Both the position numbers and the translations under genes were made by a program. From Streptosporangium sp. NBC_01755 (GTDB lineage Bacteria > Actinomycetota > Actinomycetes > Streptosporangiales > Streptosporangiaceae), in the NCBI RefSeq assembly GCF_035917995.1, contig NZ_CP109131.1, positions 124,001 through 188,000 on the forward strand: a DNA stretch of 64,000 nt, written 5' to 3'. Shown piece after piece: positions 1 through 8,842 of the stretch. The notes beneath the pieces are model-generated. The model was not told where the DNA came from, did no database searches, and saw only the letters and a list, made by a program, of their open reading frames with translations. How positions within the stretch are numbered: position 1 is the first letter of the stretch; each line of letters starts with the position of its first letter.

Positions 1-2
1 GA

Positions 3-1523
3 ACCCTGCTCACCGAATGGACCCGCGCCTACGGCGAGAACACCGCGCTGGTGGCCGGCGAGGACCGTCTCACCTACCACGACCTCGACCGGCGCGCCGA
101 CCGGATGGCCGCCGGACTGGCAGGCCTGGGCATCCGTCCCGGCGACCGAGTCCTGGTCCAGTTGCCCAACATCGGCGCGTTCGTGGTCCTGTTCTTCGCC
201 CTGGCACGCCTGGGAGCGGTGCCGGTCCTCACCCTGCCCGCCCACCGGATCACCGAGATCGGCCACCTGGCCCGGCTGTCGGGTGCCGTCGCCTACGTCA
301 TCCCCGACCAGGCCGGCGGATTCGACTACCGCGATCTGGCCACCGCCGTCCTGGCCGAGGCCCCGGACCTACGCCACGTCCTGGTGGCCGGCGAGCCCGG
401 CCCGTTCACCCCGCTGCACCAGGTCGACGCCGACCCGGTGCCGCACGCCGACCCCGACCCCTCCGACCTGGCCCTGCTACTGGTGTCCGGCGGGACCACC
501 GGCGCGCCCAAGCTCATCCCGCGCACCCACCAGGACTACGGCTTCAACGCCCGGGCCAGCGCCGAAATCTGCGGCCTGAACGCCGATGCGGCCTACCTGG
601 CCTGCCTGCCGGTGGCGCACAACTTCGCACTGGCCTGCCCCGGCGTCCTGGGCACGCTCGGTGCCGGCGGGAAGGTGGTCCTGTCCCCCTCGCCTGCCCC
701 CTCCGACGCCTTCGCCCTGATCGAAGCCGAGCAGATCACCATCACCGCCCTGGTCCCACCACTGGTACCACTGTGGCTGGAGGCCGCCGAGTGGGACCCC
801 GCGGACCTGACCTCCCTCAAACTCTTGCAGGCCGGCGGATCCAAGCTGTCCGCCGAGACCGCCCGCCTCATCCCGGCCGGCCTGGGCTGCGCCGTCCAGC
901 AGGTGTTCGGCATGGCAGAAGGCCTGCTCAACTACACCCGCGCCGACGACGACATCGACCTGGTGGAGCACACCCAGGGACGTCCCCTCAGTGCCGAGGA
1001 CGAGTTGCGCGTCGTGGACGCCGACGGCCACGACATCGCACCGGGTGAGGTCGGCGAACTGCTGGTCCGCGGGCCGTACACGCTGCGCGGCTACTACCGG
1101 GCCGCCGAGCACAACGCCACCGCCTTCACCCCCGACGGCTACTACTGCTCCGGCGACCTGGTCCGCGTCCTGCCCAGCGGACACCTCGTCGTCGAAGGCC
1201 GGATCAAGGACACCATCGACAGAGGTGGCGAGAGCGTCTCGGCCGAGGAGGTGGAGGCCCACCTGCTCACCCACCCCGCGATCCGCCGCGGCGTCGCCAT
1301 CGGCCTGCCCGGCACCGGCTACGGCGAGCAGCTGTGCGCGGTCGTGGTGCCCTGGTCCCGACCGCCGACCCTGCCGGAGCTGCGCCTGCACCTGATGGGC
1401 CGCGGACTGGCCGCCTTCAAGGTGCCCGACCGGATCGAAACCGTCCAGGACCTCCCGGTCACCGCGGTCGGTAAGATCGACAAACAGGCTCTGATCCGCC
1501 GCTTCGCCGGCCGGAGTGCGTGA
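3..1523 (+). CDS. 2,3-dihydroxybenzoate-AMP ligase-like adenylating enzyme (5' end outside window)
   Basis: ANL-superfamily adenylating enzyme that would activate an aryl acid such as 2,3-dihydroxybenzoate with ATP for transfer to a carrier protein in siderophore or other nonribosomal peptide synthesis. The reading frame is open from base 3, so the start lies upstream. About 506 residues are visible against roughly 540 in EntE/DhbE, so only about 35 are missing. The ATP-binding loop SGGTTGAPKLIPRTH (around 487-531) has the LIPRTH signature of the DHB-ligase branch. The FGMAEGLLNYTR motif and the C-terminal catalytic-lysine motif VGKIDKQAL (around 1468-1494) are present. The exact aryl substrate is inferred. 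The next gene converges on it. Confidence 0.8.
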   Translation, partial: TLLTEWTRAYGENTALVAGEDRLTYHDLDRRADRMAAGLAGLGIRPGDRVLVQLPNIGAFVVLFFALARLGAVPVLTLPAHRITEIGHLARLSGAVAYVIPDQAGGFDYRDLATAVLAEAPDLRHVLVAGEPGPFTPLHQVDADPVPHADPDPSDLALLLVSGGTTGAPKLIPRTHQDYGFNARASAEICGLNADAAYLACLPVAHNFALACPGVLGTLGAGGKVVLSPSPAPSDAFALIEAEQITITALVPPLVPLWLEAAEWDPADLTSLKLLQAGGSKLSAETARLIPAGLGCAVQQVFGMAEGLLNYTRADDDIDLVEHTQGRPLSAEDELRVVDADGHDIAPGEVGELLVRGPYTLRGYYRAAEHNATAFTPDGYYCSGDLVRVLPSGHLVVEGRIKDTIDRGGESVSAEEVEAHLLTHPAIRRGVAIGLPGTGYGEQLCAVVVPWSRPPTLPELRLHLMGRGLAAFKVPDRIETVQDLPVTAVGKIDKQALIRRFAGRSA

Positions 1524-1543
1524 ACATCTCCCCTCGGCCGCCG

Positions 1544-1578
1544 GTGATCCGACCTACCCGCTTCGAGAAACGGATCAC
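1544..1578. terminator. Weak hairpin between convergent genes
   Basis: GTGATCCG at 1544-1551 pairs with CGGATCAC at 1571-1578, with a 19-nt loop. It lies between the convergent ends of the adenylating enzyme and the glycosyltransferase-like gene and touches the stop codon of the latter. There is no clear U-tract, as is common in high-GC actinomycetes. Confidence 0.4.
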
Positions 1579-2780
1579 TAGCCCAGTGCCCTGAGGTAGC
1601 GGCGCATTCGGCGCTTGGCGCGGTAGCCGGCGCGCAGCACGTTCGGCGGGACCTCCACACGCATCCGGGCGCGACGGCGGGCGGCGGCGTACTCGGGGCC
1701 GTCGAGCAGGGACCTGGCGGGGACCAGACGCTCCGAGCGGGCCTGCCCGACCAGGGAGACCATCCGTGAGACCCAGTCGCTCTCGTCGCCGGGATGGAAG
1801 TAGTTGTCCCTGCACCAGGCCTCGTCCGGGGCCAGGAAGCGCCCCGCGGAAAGGTCGTCGAGGGTGCCGAGCAGGCCGCTGCCCTCGAAGACCAGGTTGA
1901 TCATCTCGGCGCCCACCCCGAAGTCCGACAGCACCAGCAGGGGCACCTTCTGGGCGATCGCCTCCAGCGCGGCGGTCGAGCTGACGGTGACGAACCCGGC
2001 CGCGTGGGCCAGGTGTTCGTGCATGGACCCCACCGCGAAGCGCACGGCCTCGGCGCGCACCCTGCCCTCCCCCACGAGCGACTGCCACAGGCGCTGGTAG
2101 TGGTGGCGCTCGTTGTGGGTCTGCCGCTCGGTGTCCAGGGCGCGGAGCTTGACGACGACGTCCAGATCCGGTCGCCGCCCGGACAGCTCGGCCAGGGCGA
2201 GCAGGATGCGCTCGCGCTCCTCCTTCCGCCTGGGCACCTTGGCCTGGGTGGCGAACACCACCCGGTCCCGCGGCCCGATGCGGGCGACCTCCTCCTGGCC
2301 GCGCAGAAACGGCAGCCGGGCCAGCCCCACCTGGCCGCCCCCGCCCAGTTCACGACCCATCGCCGAGAACTCCTCGACCTCCCGCCCGCTGTGCAGCACG
2401 AACAGCTCGCATCCGCTGCGAAACAGCCAGGCCTTCTCGGTGGCGGGGACGGAGATGCCCGGAAGGCCCGAGACGAACACGGGCCGTGGCCGCAACCCGG
2501 CCAGCACCTCACTGACCAGCACGTCCACCACGGGCCCGGTGCAGGCGGCGAGCACCACGTCAGGCCTGAACCGCTCCGCCGCCCGGCGCAGCGCGCGGGC
2601 CGAGAGCACGGGCGGATCCTCCGACGAGCCCGCGACCGCGGCGCGGATCTGCGCCGGGGACGGGGTGATGGGGGTGCGGATGACCGCCAACTCCCGCACA
2701 CATCCCGAGGGCAGGTCCCGCAGCAGGCAGGCCGCCCACTTCAGGTAGGAGTCGGAATCGGCCACGGCCAGGACCTTCAA
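1578..2780 (-). CDS. DUF6716-type putative glycosyltransferase
   Basis: Putative GT-B-like glycosyltransferase of the DUF6716 type, a family found beside sialic-acid or polysialyltransferase-like genes in actinomycetes. The start chosen is a TTG at 2780: GGAGG lies 6 nt upstream and the product then begins LKVLAVADSDSYLKW, where related proteins begin. An upstream in-frame ATG at 2900 would add 40 low-complexity Arg/Pro residues without a clear ribosome site. The protein is 400 residues. The central region (around 2000-2290) carries the GlcNAc-epimerase or GT-B-like segment VVFATQAKVPRRKEER and, later, VTVSSTAALEAIAQKVPLL, a nucleotide-sugar binding pattern. It lies 132 bp downstream of the polysialyltransferase-like gene and is probably cotranscribed with it. 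The family name is recalled from family knowledge; the substrate is unknown. Confidence 0.65.
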   Translation of the reverse strand: MKVLAVADSDSYLKWAACLLRDLPSGCVRELAVIRTPITPSPAQIRAAVAGSSEDPPVLSARALRRAAERFRPDVVLAACTGPVVDVLVSEVLAGLRPRPVFVSGLPGISVPATEKAWLFRSGCELFVLHSGREVEEFSAMGRELGGGGQVGLARLPFLRGQEEVARIGPRDRVVFATQAKVPRRKEERERILLALAELSGRRPDLDVVVKLRALDTERQTHNERHHYQRLWQSLVGEGRVRAEAVRFAVGSMHEHLAHAAGFVTVSSTAALEAIAQKVPLLVLSDFGVGAEMINLVFEGSGLLGTLDDLSAGRFLAPDEAWCRDNYFHPGDESDWVSRMVSLVGQARSERLVPARSLLDGPEYAAARRRARMRVEVPPNVLRAGYRAKRRMRRYLRALG

Positions 2781-2912
2781 CGAGAACCTCCAACGGGGAT
2801 CCCCCGGGTGCATATCCGGTTTCACATGGGTGGACACGGCGCGGCTCGCATCCCGGGGGCGGCGCGCCCTCGGGCTCCGGCCGCGAGGCCATGAGGTCAC
2901 GAGGTCACAAGG

Positions 2913-3953
2913 TCATGCCCCGGTGGCTCCCGTGTCGTGATGGGCGAACATCGACAGGTGGGAGCGGAGCGAGGGGGCCGCCTCCGCCGTCCACCACTCG
3001 TCCGGGACGTCAACCGTCTCGATCGAGACGCCCCTGGCCGAGAGCAGGACCCGCAGGGAGGTGACCGCGGTGGACGGCAGGCTCAGCACCCGCTGCCCGG
3101 CGGCCAGCCCGCGCAGAGTGATCTCGGCGGGGATCCCACCGTCGTAGACGGTGATGCCGGGCTGCTCCCCGACACCGGCGAGATCGTGGGGGTCCTCCCT
3201 GCGGTGCGGGAAGTAGGCCACCGGCCCGGCCGAGCCGAGAGCGGCCAGCCAGCCGAGGTAGTGGTCTCGATGGATCAGGCCGTTGCGGACCAGCGAGGTG
3301 CCGAGGACGACCGTGCGCTCCTCGGGACGTGGCCTGCGCAGCGGTTGTGACCGCAGCCAGGCGAAGTCGTGGGTGACCAGCTCGGCCCCTCCCGCCCGTA
3401 CGGCCTTCGCCAGGTCCACGGGGACGGGCAGCGCTGTGAAGATCGACAACCGCCCCGAGCGGGCGGCGGCGCGCAACCTGAGTCCGGCCGCCGCACCGAG
3501 GACGGTTCTGAACCGTCCCGCCTTTCCCCTGGCTCTCAGCAGGGGCGTACCCGCGTGGCCGACGAGCAGCTCCAGGAGCCTGATGGTGGCCAGCCCGTCG
3601 TCGACGATCACGATCCGGCCGGGGAGCCCGGTGAGCCAGCGGAGCTGGACCTTGCCGGAGAAGGCGTCGCCCACCGCCCAGGTCGCGCCCCGGCGCGGCC
3701 TGGGCATGTCCGGCCGCGCGGCGGTGAGCTCCAGGCCCGGCGGCAGGGTGAGGCGGCCGAGCTCACGTCCCGTCACGGCCAGGGGGCGTAGCCTCGCCCT
3801 GGGCACGAGGTGGCTGCGGGCGCCGAGCAGCCCTGCGTGGTGGGCCTCCACGGCGCAGAGCATCTGCAGCGGGGATTCCACCCAGGCGATGGCCGAACCC
3901 TGCTCCCGCGCGTGGTCTCGACCGTCCTCCACGCCGGGTAATGACCCGTTCAC
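2913..3953 (-). CDS. Polysialyltransferase-like glycosyltransferase
   Basis: 346-residue protein with the N-terminal WVESPLQMLCAVEAH motif typical of alpha-2,8-polysialyltransferase-like proteins (SPLQ-x-L). It also has IVIVDDGLATIRLLE in the middle and YFPHRREDP near residue 250, the HR-rich donor-binding segment of this family. It would transfer a sugar, possibly a nonulosonic acid, to a cell-surface acceptor. The start is a GTG at 3953; a second in-frame GTG at 3935 is possible. With the following gene it makes a two-gene cell-surface glycan unit. No sialic acid synthase is visible here. The function is inferred from family resemblance. Confidence 0.6.
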   Translation of the reverse strand: MNGSLPGVEDGRDHAREQGSAIAWVESPLQMLCAVEAHHAGLLGARSHLVPRARLRPLAVTGRELGRLTLPPGLELTAARPDMPRPRRGATWAVGDAFSGKVQLRWLTGLPGRIVIVDDGLATIRLLELLVGHAGTPLLRARGKAGRFRTVLGAAAGLRLRAAARSGRLSIFTALPVPVDLAKAVRAGGAELVTHDFAWLRSQPLRRPRPEERTVVLGTSLVRNGLIHRDHYLGWLAALGSAGPVAYFPHRREDPHDLAGVGEQPGITVYDGGIPAEITLRGLAAGQRVLSLPSTAVTSLRVLLSARGVSIETVDVPDEWWTAEAAPSLRSHLSMFAHHDTGATGA

Positions 3954-4537
3954 GACTGACCCAAGCTAACCCGGTGGCCTTAAGCGCCTGGGAACTGCGG
4001 GTGAACAGCCGCCCACGCGCGTCCGTCATGATCGTCTTCGGGGCGAGGCCGTCTTCGGGGCAGCACCCTGTCGCCGGACCATGTTCGAGCCTCCCGAGGG
4101 GGAGGGACGCAGCCTCTCCGCACTTTTTACCATCGAATACTTGTTCAAGAAAAAGTCGACCCGTCCCCTCCTACCCATGGGCCCCCGATCATGCCGTAGC
4201 ACCCCGGGACAGGCGGTCCACCGGCGGGTACCACACGCCCGGAGCACCGGAAAAACAGGGGATCCCGCCCATGACGGCGCGGCGACCCCAGCCGACGCGA
4301 CCGGCCGGGAACGGGCGCGATCCACCCCCTTCCCCGACCAAGCGACTTCCCGCCCCAACCCCTCAAATCTGACGTTTTACCAAGTCAGAGCAATGTGTCC
4401 TACTTGTAATCGTCTGCCCGGGTGACGTACGTTCGTCCTGTTCATGGCAAATGTCTGGGTCTGTATAGGTCTACGCATTGCCGTCACATTGCCCGACCGC
4501 GCTCCACCTGGGCGGAACCCCCGCCCGCGGTGAGCAC
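3954..4537. other. Intergenic region between divergent transcription units
   Basis: No convincing gene. It holds the upstream regions of the polysialyltransferase-like gene (left) and of the riboswitch-controlled CHAP gene (right). An AT-richer patch at 4120-4160 and the sequence TTGTAATCGTC near 4403 are plausible promoter material, but no promoter is certain. Confidence 0.4.
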
Positions 4538-4664
4538 GGCCGCCGAATCCGCGAGGTCTGCGGAACCGGGGAACCACGTTCCTGGGGTGAATCAGCGCGT
4601 TCTCGCGCCGTAGGGCACTTCCCAGCCCGAACCCGTCAGCTAACCCGGTAGGCGGCATGGAAGC
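4538..4664 (+). promoter_or_regulatory. ydaO-type c-di-AMP riboswitch
   Basis: The leader of the CHAP gene carries the conserved blocks of the ydaO-yuaA class in order: CGCCGAATCCG (4541-4551), ACCGGGGAACCA (4565-4576), TGGGGTGAATC (4583-4593), a GTAGGGC block (4610-4616) and CCGAACCCGTCAGCTAACC followed by GGTAGGCGG (4627-4655). This class binds cyclic di-AMP and usually switches off cell-wall hydrolase genes in actinobacteria. The riboswitch ends about 25 nt before the start codon, so control could act at termination or translation initiation. Confidence 0.9.
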
Positions 4665-4687
4665 GAAGCAAGGAGTCGAACCCCAGT

Positions 4688-5401
4688 ATGACCAAGAACC
4701 GCCTCACCCCCACCCTCAGCGCCCCCCGCGTGGTGAGCGCCCTCCTGGGCGCCTGCGTCGTCCTGGCGACCGGCTCCGTGGGCTCCGCCGCCCTGGCCGA
4801 CAGCCACACCGCCCTGAACGCGCCGCCCGCCGACGCGAAGGTCTCCGATGCCTCGCAGAACAGGCTCGCGAGCACCCCGCTCGAGACCGCGGCCGAGAGG
4901 CTGCCCAAGGTCTCCGCCGCGCAGGTCCTGGACCTCGCCTCCAAGCAGATCGGCGTCCACGAGAACGCCCAGGGCGGCGGGACCAAGTTCCACTCGTGGT
5001 ACATGTCCTCCCCGCGCGCCCAGGAGACCGTCGCCCGCGACGGCGGCACCCTGCGCGGCTACGCCAACGCCCCTTGGTGCGCGATGTTCGTCTCCTGGGT
5101 CGGCGAGATGGCCGGCATCCGGCCCACGATGGGCTGGGACGCCTACACCGTCACCCACGCCAAGTGGTTCAAGGAGAACAAGCACTGGGGCACCACCCCC
5201 ACCCCCGGCGCCGTCGTCTACTTCGACTGGGCCGGTAGCAAGAGCATTGACGGCATCGACCATGTCGGCTTCGTGAAGAAGGACAACGGAGACGGCACGA
5301 TCACCACGATCGAGGGCAATACCGGCAACGGCAACGTCGAGCAGCGCATCCGGCCCGTCTCCCAGGTCGTCGGCTACGGCTACCCCGTCTACTCCAACTG
5401 A
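4688..5401 (+). CDS. Secreted CHAP-domain peptidoglycan hydrolase
   Basis: 237-residue exported amidase or endopeptidase. Residues 1-38 form a signal peptide (basic N-terminus, hydrophobic core, AALADS cleavage region). Residues about 78-235 are a CHAP domain with catalytic Cys131 (APWCAMFVSW), His192 (GIDHVGFV) and acidic Glu209 (TIEGNTG). It would cut cell-wall peptides or cross-bridges during growth or spore germination. Expression is under the c-di-AMP riboswitch immediately upstream, which fits the known coupling of this second messenger to wall remodelling. It is followed by a strong hairpin. Confidence 0.9.
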   Translation: MTKNRLTPTLSAPRVVSALLGACVVLATGSVGSAALADSHTALNAPPADAKVSDASQNRLASTPLETAAERLPKVSAAQVLDLASKQIGVHENAQGGGTKFHSWYMSSPRAQETVARDGGTLRGYANAPWCAMFVSWVGEMAGIRPTMGWDAYTVTHAKWFKENKHWGTTPTPGAVVYFDWAGSKSIDGIDHVGFVKKDNGDGTITTIEGNTGNGNVEQRIRPVSQVVGYGYPVYSN

Positions 5402-5482
5402 TCCACACCCGCCGCCCGCACCATCCCCCATGGGGCGGGCACCCGGCCCCCGCCGGTGAACGCGGGCCGATCCGCACTCGTC

Positions 5483-5514
5483 CAGGGGCTCCGCTCGCTC
5501 GCGCGGAGCCCCTG
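5483..5514 (+). terminator. Strong intrinsic terminator hairpin
   Basis: A perfect 12-bp stem, CAGGGGCTCCGC (5483-5494) with GCGGAGCCCCTG (5503-5514), and an 8-nt loop. It lies about 80 nt downstream of the CHAP gene. Confidence 0.75.
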
Positions 5515-5552
5515 ACGGCGTTCCCCCGGCCGCCTTCGCGACTCCTTCGCTT

Positions 5553-5780
5553 GAAGCGCTCCCCACGGATGAATCCGGGGGATTCCAGCCGTCCCAACCG
5601 TGCGGCTCTGCGCATGGTCGCGATGCTGTTGCTTGGCGGTTCACCTTCCGGCCCCGTTTACGGGGGTTTCCACGCCCCAGCCCACGATCCCGTTCCGGGT
5701 GACGTGGGCTCCGCCCTCCCGGCGGTGAGTAATGGCCAAGGTTGCGAGCTTGGTTATCGCTCACGCGTTCGACCGCGACT
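5553..5780 (-). mobile_element. IS200/IS605 remnant: tnpB tail with right end / omega-RNA scaffold
   Basis: Read on the minus strand, 5590-5553 gives GGAATCCCCCGGATTCATCC then GTGGGGAGCGCTTCAA, the typical hairpin and TTCAA-like end of IS200/IS605 right ends, which are also the 3' scaffold of TnpB omega RNA. Just upstream on that strand a decayed coding tail reads VERVSDNQARNL ... NPRKRGRKVNRQ, resembling TnpB C-termini. No transposase N-terminus or TnpA is present. A second such tail is at 10.85 kb. Confidence 0.55.
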
Positions 5781-5870
5781 GACTGTACCAGCGCGTGGTG
5801 CGCTGCCGCAGCAGGTTCCGGACCAGCCCGAGCAGGGACGGTTCCGAACTGCTCGGCGGTCAGGCCTATT

Positions 5871-6650
5871 TCACGGCCAGGGTCCGACGCCGGTACCGGC
5901 GGCACCGGCGGGACGGCCGCCGCGCACCCACCCGGTCGCCGCGCCTCCCGCTCCCGCTTCCGCGAGCAGCCAGTGCACCTCACCCAGGTGGTAGAGGGCT
6001 ACCGCCGGAGCGCCGTGGACATTGTCCACGATCGGGGTGAGTCCGAGACGCCTGGCGGCGGCTGCCATCATCTCGGCCATCGTGGACGTGCCGGTATGCA
6101 GGTAGACCATGTTGTGGCTGGGACCGAGCCCGGCGACGAGAATGCCCATGCGCCACAGGGCGATGGCCGCGTCGTCGTCGGTGGCGGTGCCCGGGACGCG
6201 CGGGTCGAACTGCCGCCGGGCGTCGCGCCACGCGTTGGTCAACGCCCGCAGGACCCTACGGTGTAGTGTTCTGGGCACCTCGACGCGCACGGCCGGCGAC
6301 CGCTTGAAGCCGGTGTCGCCGGCGTCGGCCTGGGTGACGATGGCCCAGGCCAGCCCTGACAGCAGCCGGGCGATCCGTGCCGCCACCGCCTCGCTGCGCG
6401 TCTCCACGACGGGAAGATGACGCGACGCTGTGGCGGGTGTCCCCCCGCCGGTGTTCCCGGGTCCGGCAGGGCGCAGATGTTGCCAGGCGAGCGCCGCCTC
6501 CAGCATGCCGTACCCGCCGATCGGAGCCTCCGCGAGGGCGCGGTGGACGTTGCCGCTCGCGCAGTCGTGGCGTCCGGCGGACGGTGACCTCGTGAGGGGG
6601 GGCGACGCGGTCGGGCCGGGGATCCGATAAGCGATCGGGGTGCTTGTCAT
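5871..6650 (-). CDS. Uncharacterised protein downstream of an ABC binding protein
   Basis: 259-residue protein that I do not recognise. The start ATG at 6650 has CAGGAG about 7 nt upstream, placed within the 21-nt gap after the binding-protein gene, so the two are an operon. The C-terminal half contains ATDDDAAIALWRMGILVAGLGPSHNMVYLHTGTS as short segments and a final Gly/Ala-rich tail. No signal peptide or membrane segment is visible. By position it may work with the periplasmic-type binding protein, but no function can be assigned. Confidence 0.6.
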   Translation of the reverse strand: MTSTPIAYRIPGPTASPPLTRSPSAGRHDCASGNVHRALAEAPIGGYGMLEAALAWQHLRPAGPGNTGGGTPATASRHLPVVETRSEAVAARIARLLSGLAWAIVTQADAGDTGFKRSPAVRVEVPRTLHRRVLRALTNAWRDARRQFDPRVPGTATDDDAAIALWRMGILVAGLGPSHNMVYLHTGTSTMAEMMAAAARRLGLTPIVDNVHGAPAVALYHLGEVHWLLAEAGAGGAATGWVRGGRPAGAAGTGVGPWP

Positions 6651-6671
6651 GATCTCTGATCTCCTGTGCGG

Positions 6672-7817
6672 TCAGTTTCCGGGGATCGGCCTGTCGTCGG
6701 CGACGATCCGGCCGCCGCGGACCCGATAGGCCCACACCGTGACCGAGGATCTGGCGAGCTCGCCGTCGCCGTTGAATCGGATCTTCGTAGTGATACCGGC
6801 GCCGGAGTGGCCGTCGACAAACTCCTCCATGTCAGAGCGTCGCGTCCTGCCTGCGTCGATGCCCCGAAGGAAGACGGTGGCGGCGTCGTAGGCCTCCGCG
6901 CTGTAGGTGCCCGGGTCGTGGTCGAAACGGATCCGGTAGCGCCGGGCGAACCCGGGATCCTCCTCCGGCGGCCGGCACGGGCAGGTGAGAACCGCACCCT
7001 CGGCGGCCTTGGCCCCCGCCGTGCGGACGAATCCGTCGTCCTTGACCGCGTCGCCCGAGACGAAGACGGCGCTCACGCCCGCGTCGCGCAGCTCGCGCAG
7101 GAGCCGGCCGGCCTGGGTGTAGTAACCGCCGAAGAAGATCACGTCGGGGGCTGCCGATTCGACCTCGGAGACCGCGCTGCGGAAGTCGACCGCATTCGGC
7201 TGAACCGAGGCGCTCTGCACCACCAGCGAGCCAAGTTCCTTCATGACCAACTCGCTGAGGCCGCGCCCGTAGGGGCTCATGTCGTCGATGACGAACACCT
7301 TCCGCGCGAGCAGCCTCTCCTTGATGTACCGGCCGACCGCCGGTCCCTGCGCGGCGTCGCTGCCCAGGATGCGATGGAAGGTCGATCGCCCCCAGCGGCT
7401 GAGGCCGGGGTCGGTGGCCGCCGGGGTGATGGTGCTGACCCCGCCCTGGTTCAGGATCGGGTTGGCGGCGTGCGACTCGCCGGAGAACGCCGGCCCGACG
7501 ACACCGATGATCGCGGGGTCGGCGACGACCTGCTGAGCGAGTTCGGGCGCCTGCTTCGGATCACCCTGGGTGTCGAAGTCGACGAGCCCGACGGGGCAGG
7601 CCGGATTGCGGGCGTTGTGCTGTTCGACGGCGAGCAGCGCGCCTTCGCGCATGTTGCGCCCGAGGTTCATGGACTCGCCGGTGAGTGGCCCGAAGAAGGC
7701 GACACGCAGGCCACAGCGCCCCGGATCCGGGACGCGCCCCCCGATGTCGGCGCACCCCGGCACGGCTGCCAGCAGCGCCGCCGCGGCGAAGGCGGTCAAC
7801 CGGCGGGCGCTGCGCAT
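6672..7817 (-). CDS. Lipoprotein branched-chain-amino-acid-type (LivK-like) binding protein
   Basis: 381-residue type I periplasmic binding protein. Starting at ATG 7817 gives a lipoprotein signal with lipobox LLAAVPGCAD; an ATG at 7868 would add 17 residues before the signal. The fold shows as LRVAFFGPLTGES (first strand), VVGPAFSGES and TPAATDPGLS (ligand-binding loops), and VFVIDDMSPYGRGLSE (hinge region). LivK-like proteins bind amino acids, amides or aromatic acids for ABC import. No ABC permease or ATPase is adjacent; instead it shares an operon with an unknown gene and sits back to back with a two-component system. It may therefore act as an extracellular sensor. Confidence 0.85.
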   Translation of the reverse strand: MRSARRLTAFAAAALLAAVPGCADIGGRVPDPGRCGLRVAFFGPLTGESMNLGRNMREGALLAVEQHNARNPACPVGLVDFDTQGDPKQAPELAQQVVADPAIIGVVGPAFSGESHAANPILNQGGVSTITPAATDPGLSRWGRSTFHRILGSDAAQGPAVGRYIKERLLARKVFVIDDMSPYGRGLSELVMKELGSLVVQSASVQPNAVDFRSAVSEVESAAPDVIFFGGYYTQAGRLLRELRDAGVSAVFVSGDAVKDDGFVRTAGAKAAEGAVLTCPCRPPEEDPGFARRYRIRFDHDPGTYSAEAYDAATVFLRGIDAGRTRRSDMEEFVDGHSGAGITTKIRFNGDGELARSSVTVWAYRVRGGRIVADDRPIPGN

Positions 7818-8107
7818 CGATCGCCTCCAGGCGTCTAGGCCGTCCAGCCGCCGCCTGGCGGATGCCACAGCGTACGGGGGCGTTCCGCGTCGCGGTCACC
7901 CGACATGAATTCTGCGATGATGATCATGAGGATTCGATGAAGATCCGGTGAAGGGCGAGATGGACCACGGAAACGGGAACCGATCCGATCTCCGGAGGAG
8001 AGGTTCGTCAGGAGCCTTCATGCGAGTTCCGCGATGCCCTGTGATCACGCGCGGTGACCGGGCGGCTGAACGCTCGGACGCCCCCGGCCCGCTCCGCACG
8101 CGGCTGG

Positions 8108-8171
8108 TTGAACTTCCCCGGCAGGTCGCCACCCTCGTCTTGAACTTCCCCGGCAGGTCGCTACCCTCGTC
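8108..8171. repeat. Two tandem 32-bp direct repeats before the response regulator gene
   Basis: Copies at 8108-8139 and 8140-8171 differ at one base. Each begins TTGAACTTCCCCGGCAGGTC and ends ACCCTCGTC. The second copy ends 2 nt before the ATG at 8174. They may be binding sites for the response regulator or a duplicated promoter of a leaderless mRNA. Confidence 0.85.
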
Positions 8172-8173
8172 CC

Positions 8174-8842
8174 ATGCGTGTGATCGTCGTCGAGGATGAT
8201 CCCGACGTGCGTGGTGTCGTCGTCTCCGGGCTGCGTTCGGCCGGCTTCGCCGTCGACGAGGCGGCCAACTGGAGCCAGGCCGACCTCAGCATGAGCGTCA
8301 ACGACTACGACTGCCTGATCCTCGACCGGATGCTCCCGGAAGGCGACTCGGCCGACGAGCTCCACCGGCGCCGTCAGGCCGGCATGGCCATACCAGCGAT
8401 CATGCTGACCGCGCTCGACGACATCAGCAACCGGGTGGCAGGCCTGGAGGCCGGCGCCGACGACTATCTGACCAAGCCGTTCTCCACCGACGAACTGGTC
8501 TTGCGGGTGCGCGCCCTGTGCCGGCGCCGCACCACGATGGTCCCGCCGATCCTGCGCGTCGGTGACGTCACACTCGACGTGGCCCGCCGGGAGGTCCGCC
8601 GTGCCGGGGTGCTGCAAACCCTCACGCCCAAGGAGTTCGCGGTCCTTGAGATCCTGATGACCCACCAACCGGCCGTCGTCACCCGTACCGAGCTCATCGA
8701 GCACTGCTGGGACGAGCGGGCCGACCCGGCGTCCAATGTGGTGGACGTCGTCGTCAACCAGCTGAGACGCAAGCTCGGTGAGCCTGCCGTGATCTTCACT
8801 ATGCGGGGTACCGGTTACCGGGCCGGGCCCGTGCGGCTGTGA
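8174..8842 (+). CDS. OmpR/PhoB-family response regulator
   Basis: 222-residue DNA-binding response regulator. The receiver domain (1-120) has the acidic pocket VEDDPD, phosphoacceptor Asp51 (CLILDRMLPEGD), a Thr/Ala switch (IMLTALDD) and the conserved Lys of YLTKPFS. The winged-helix domain (about 125-220) contains LTPKEFAVLEILMTHQ and VVDVVVNQLRRKLG. It overlaps the kinase gene by 4 nt, so the two are translationally coupled. It lacks a Shine-Dalgarno site and starts directly after the tandem repeats, suggesting a leaderless transcript. Confidence 0.93.
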   Translation: MRVIVVEDDPDVRGVVVSGLRSAGFAVDEAANWSQADLSMSVNDYDCLILDRMLPEGDSADELHRRRQAGMAIPAIMLTALDDISNRVAGLEAGADDYLTKPFSTDELVLRVRALCRRRTTMVPPILRVGDVTLDVARREVRRAGVLQTLTPKEFAVLEILMTHQPAVVTRTELIEHCWDERADPASNVVDVVVNQLRRKLGEPAVIFTMRGTGYRAGPVRL

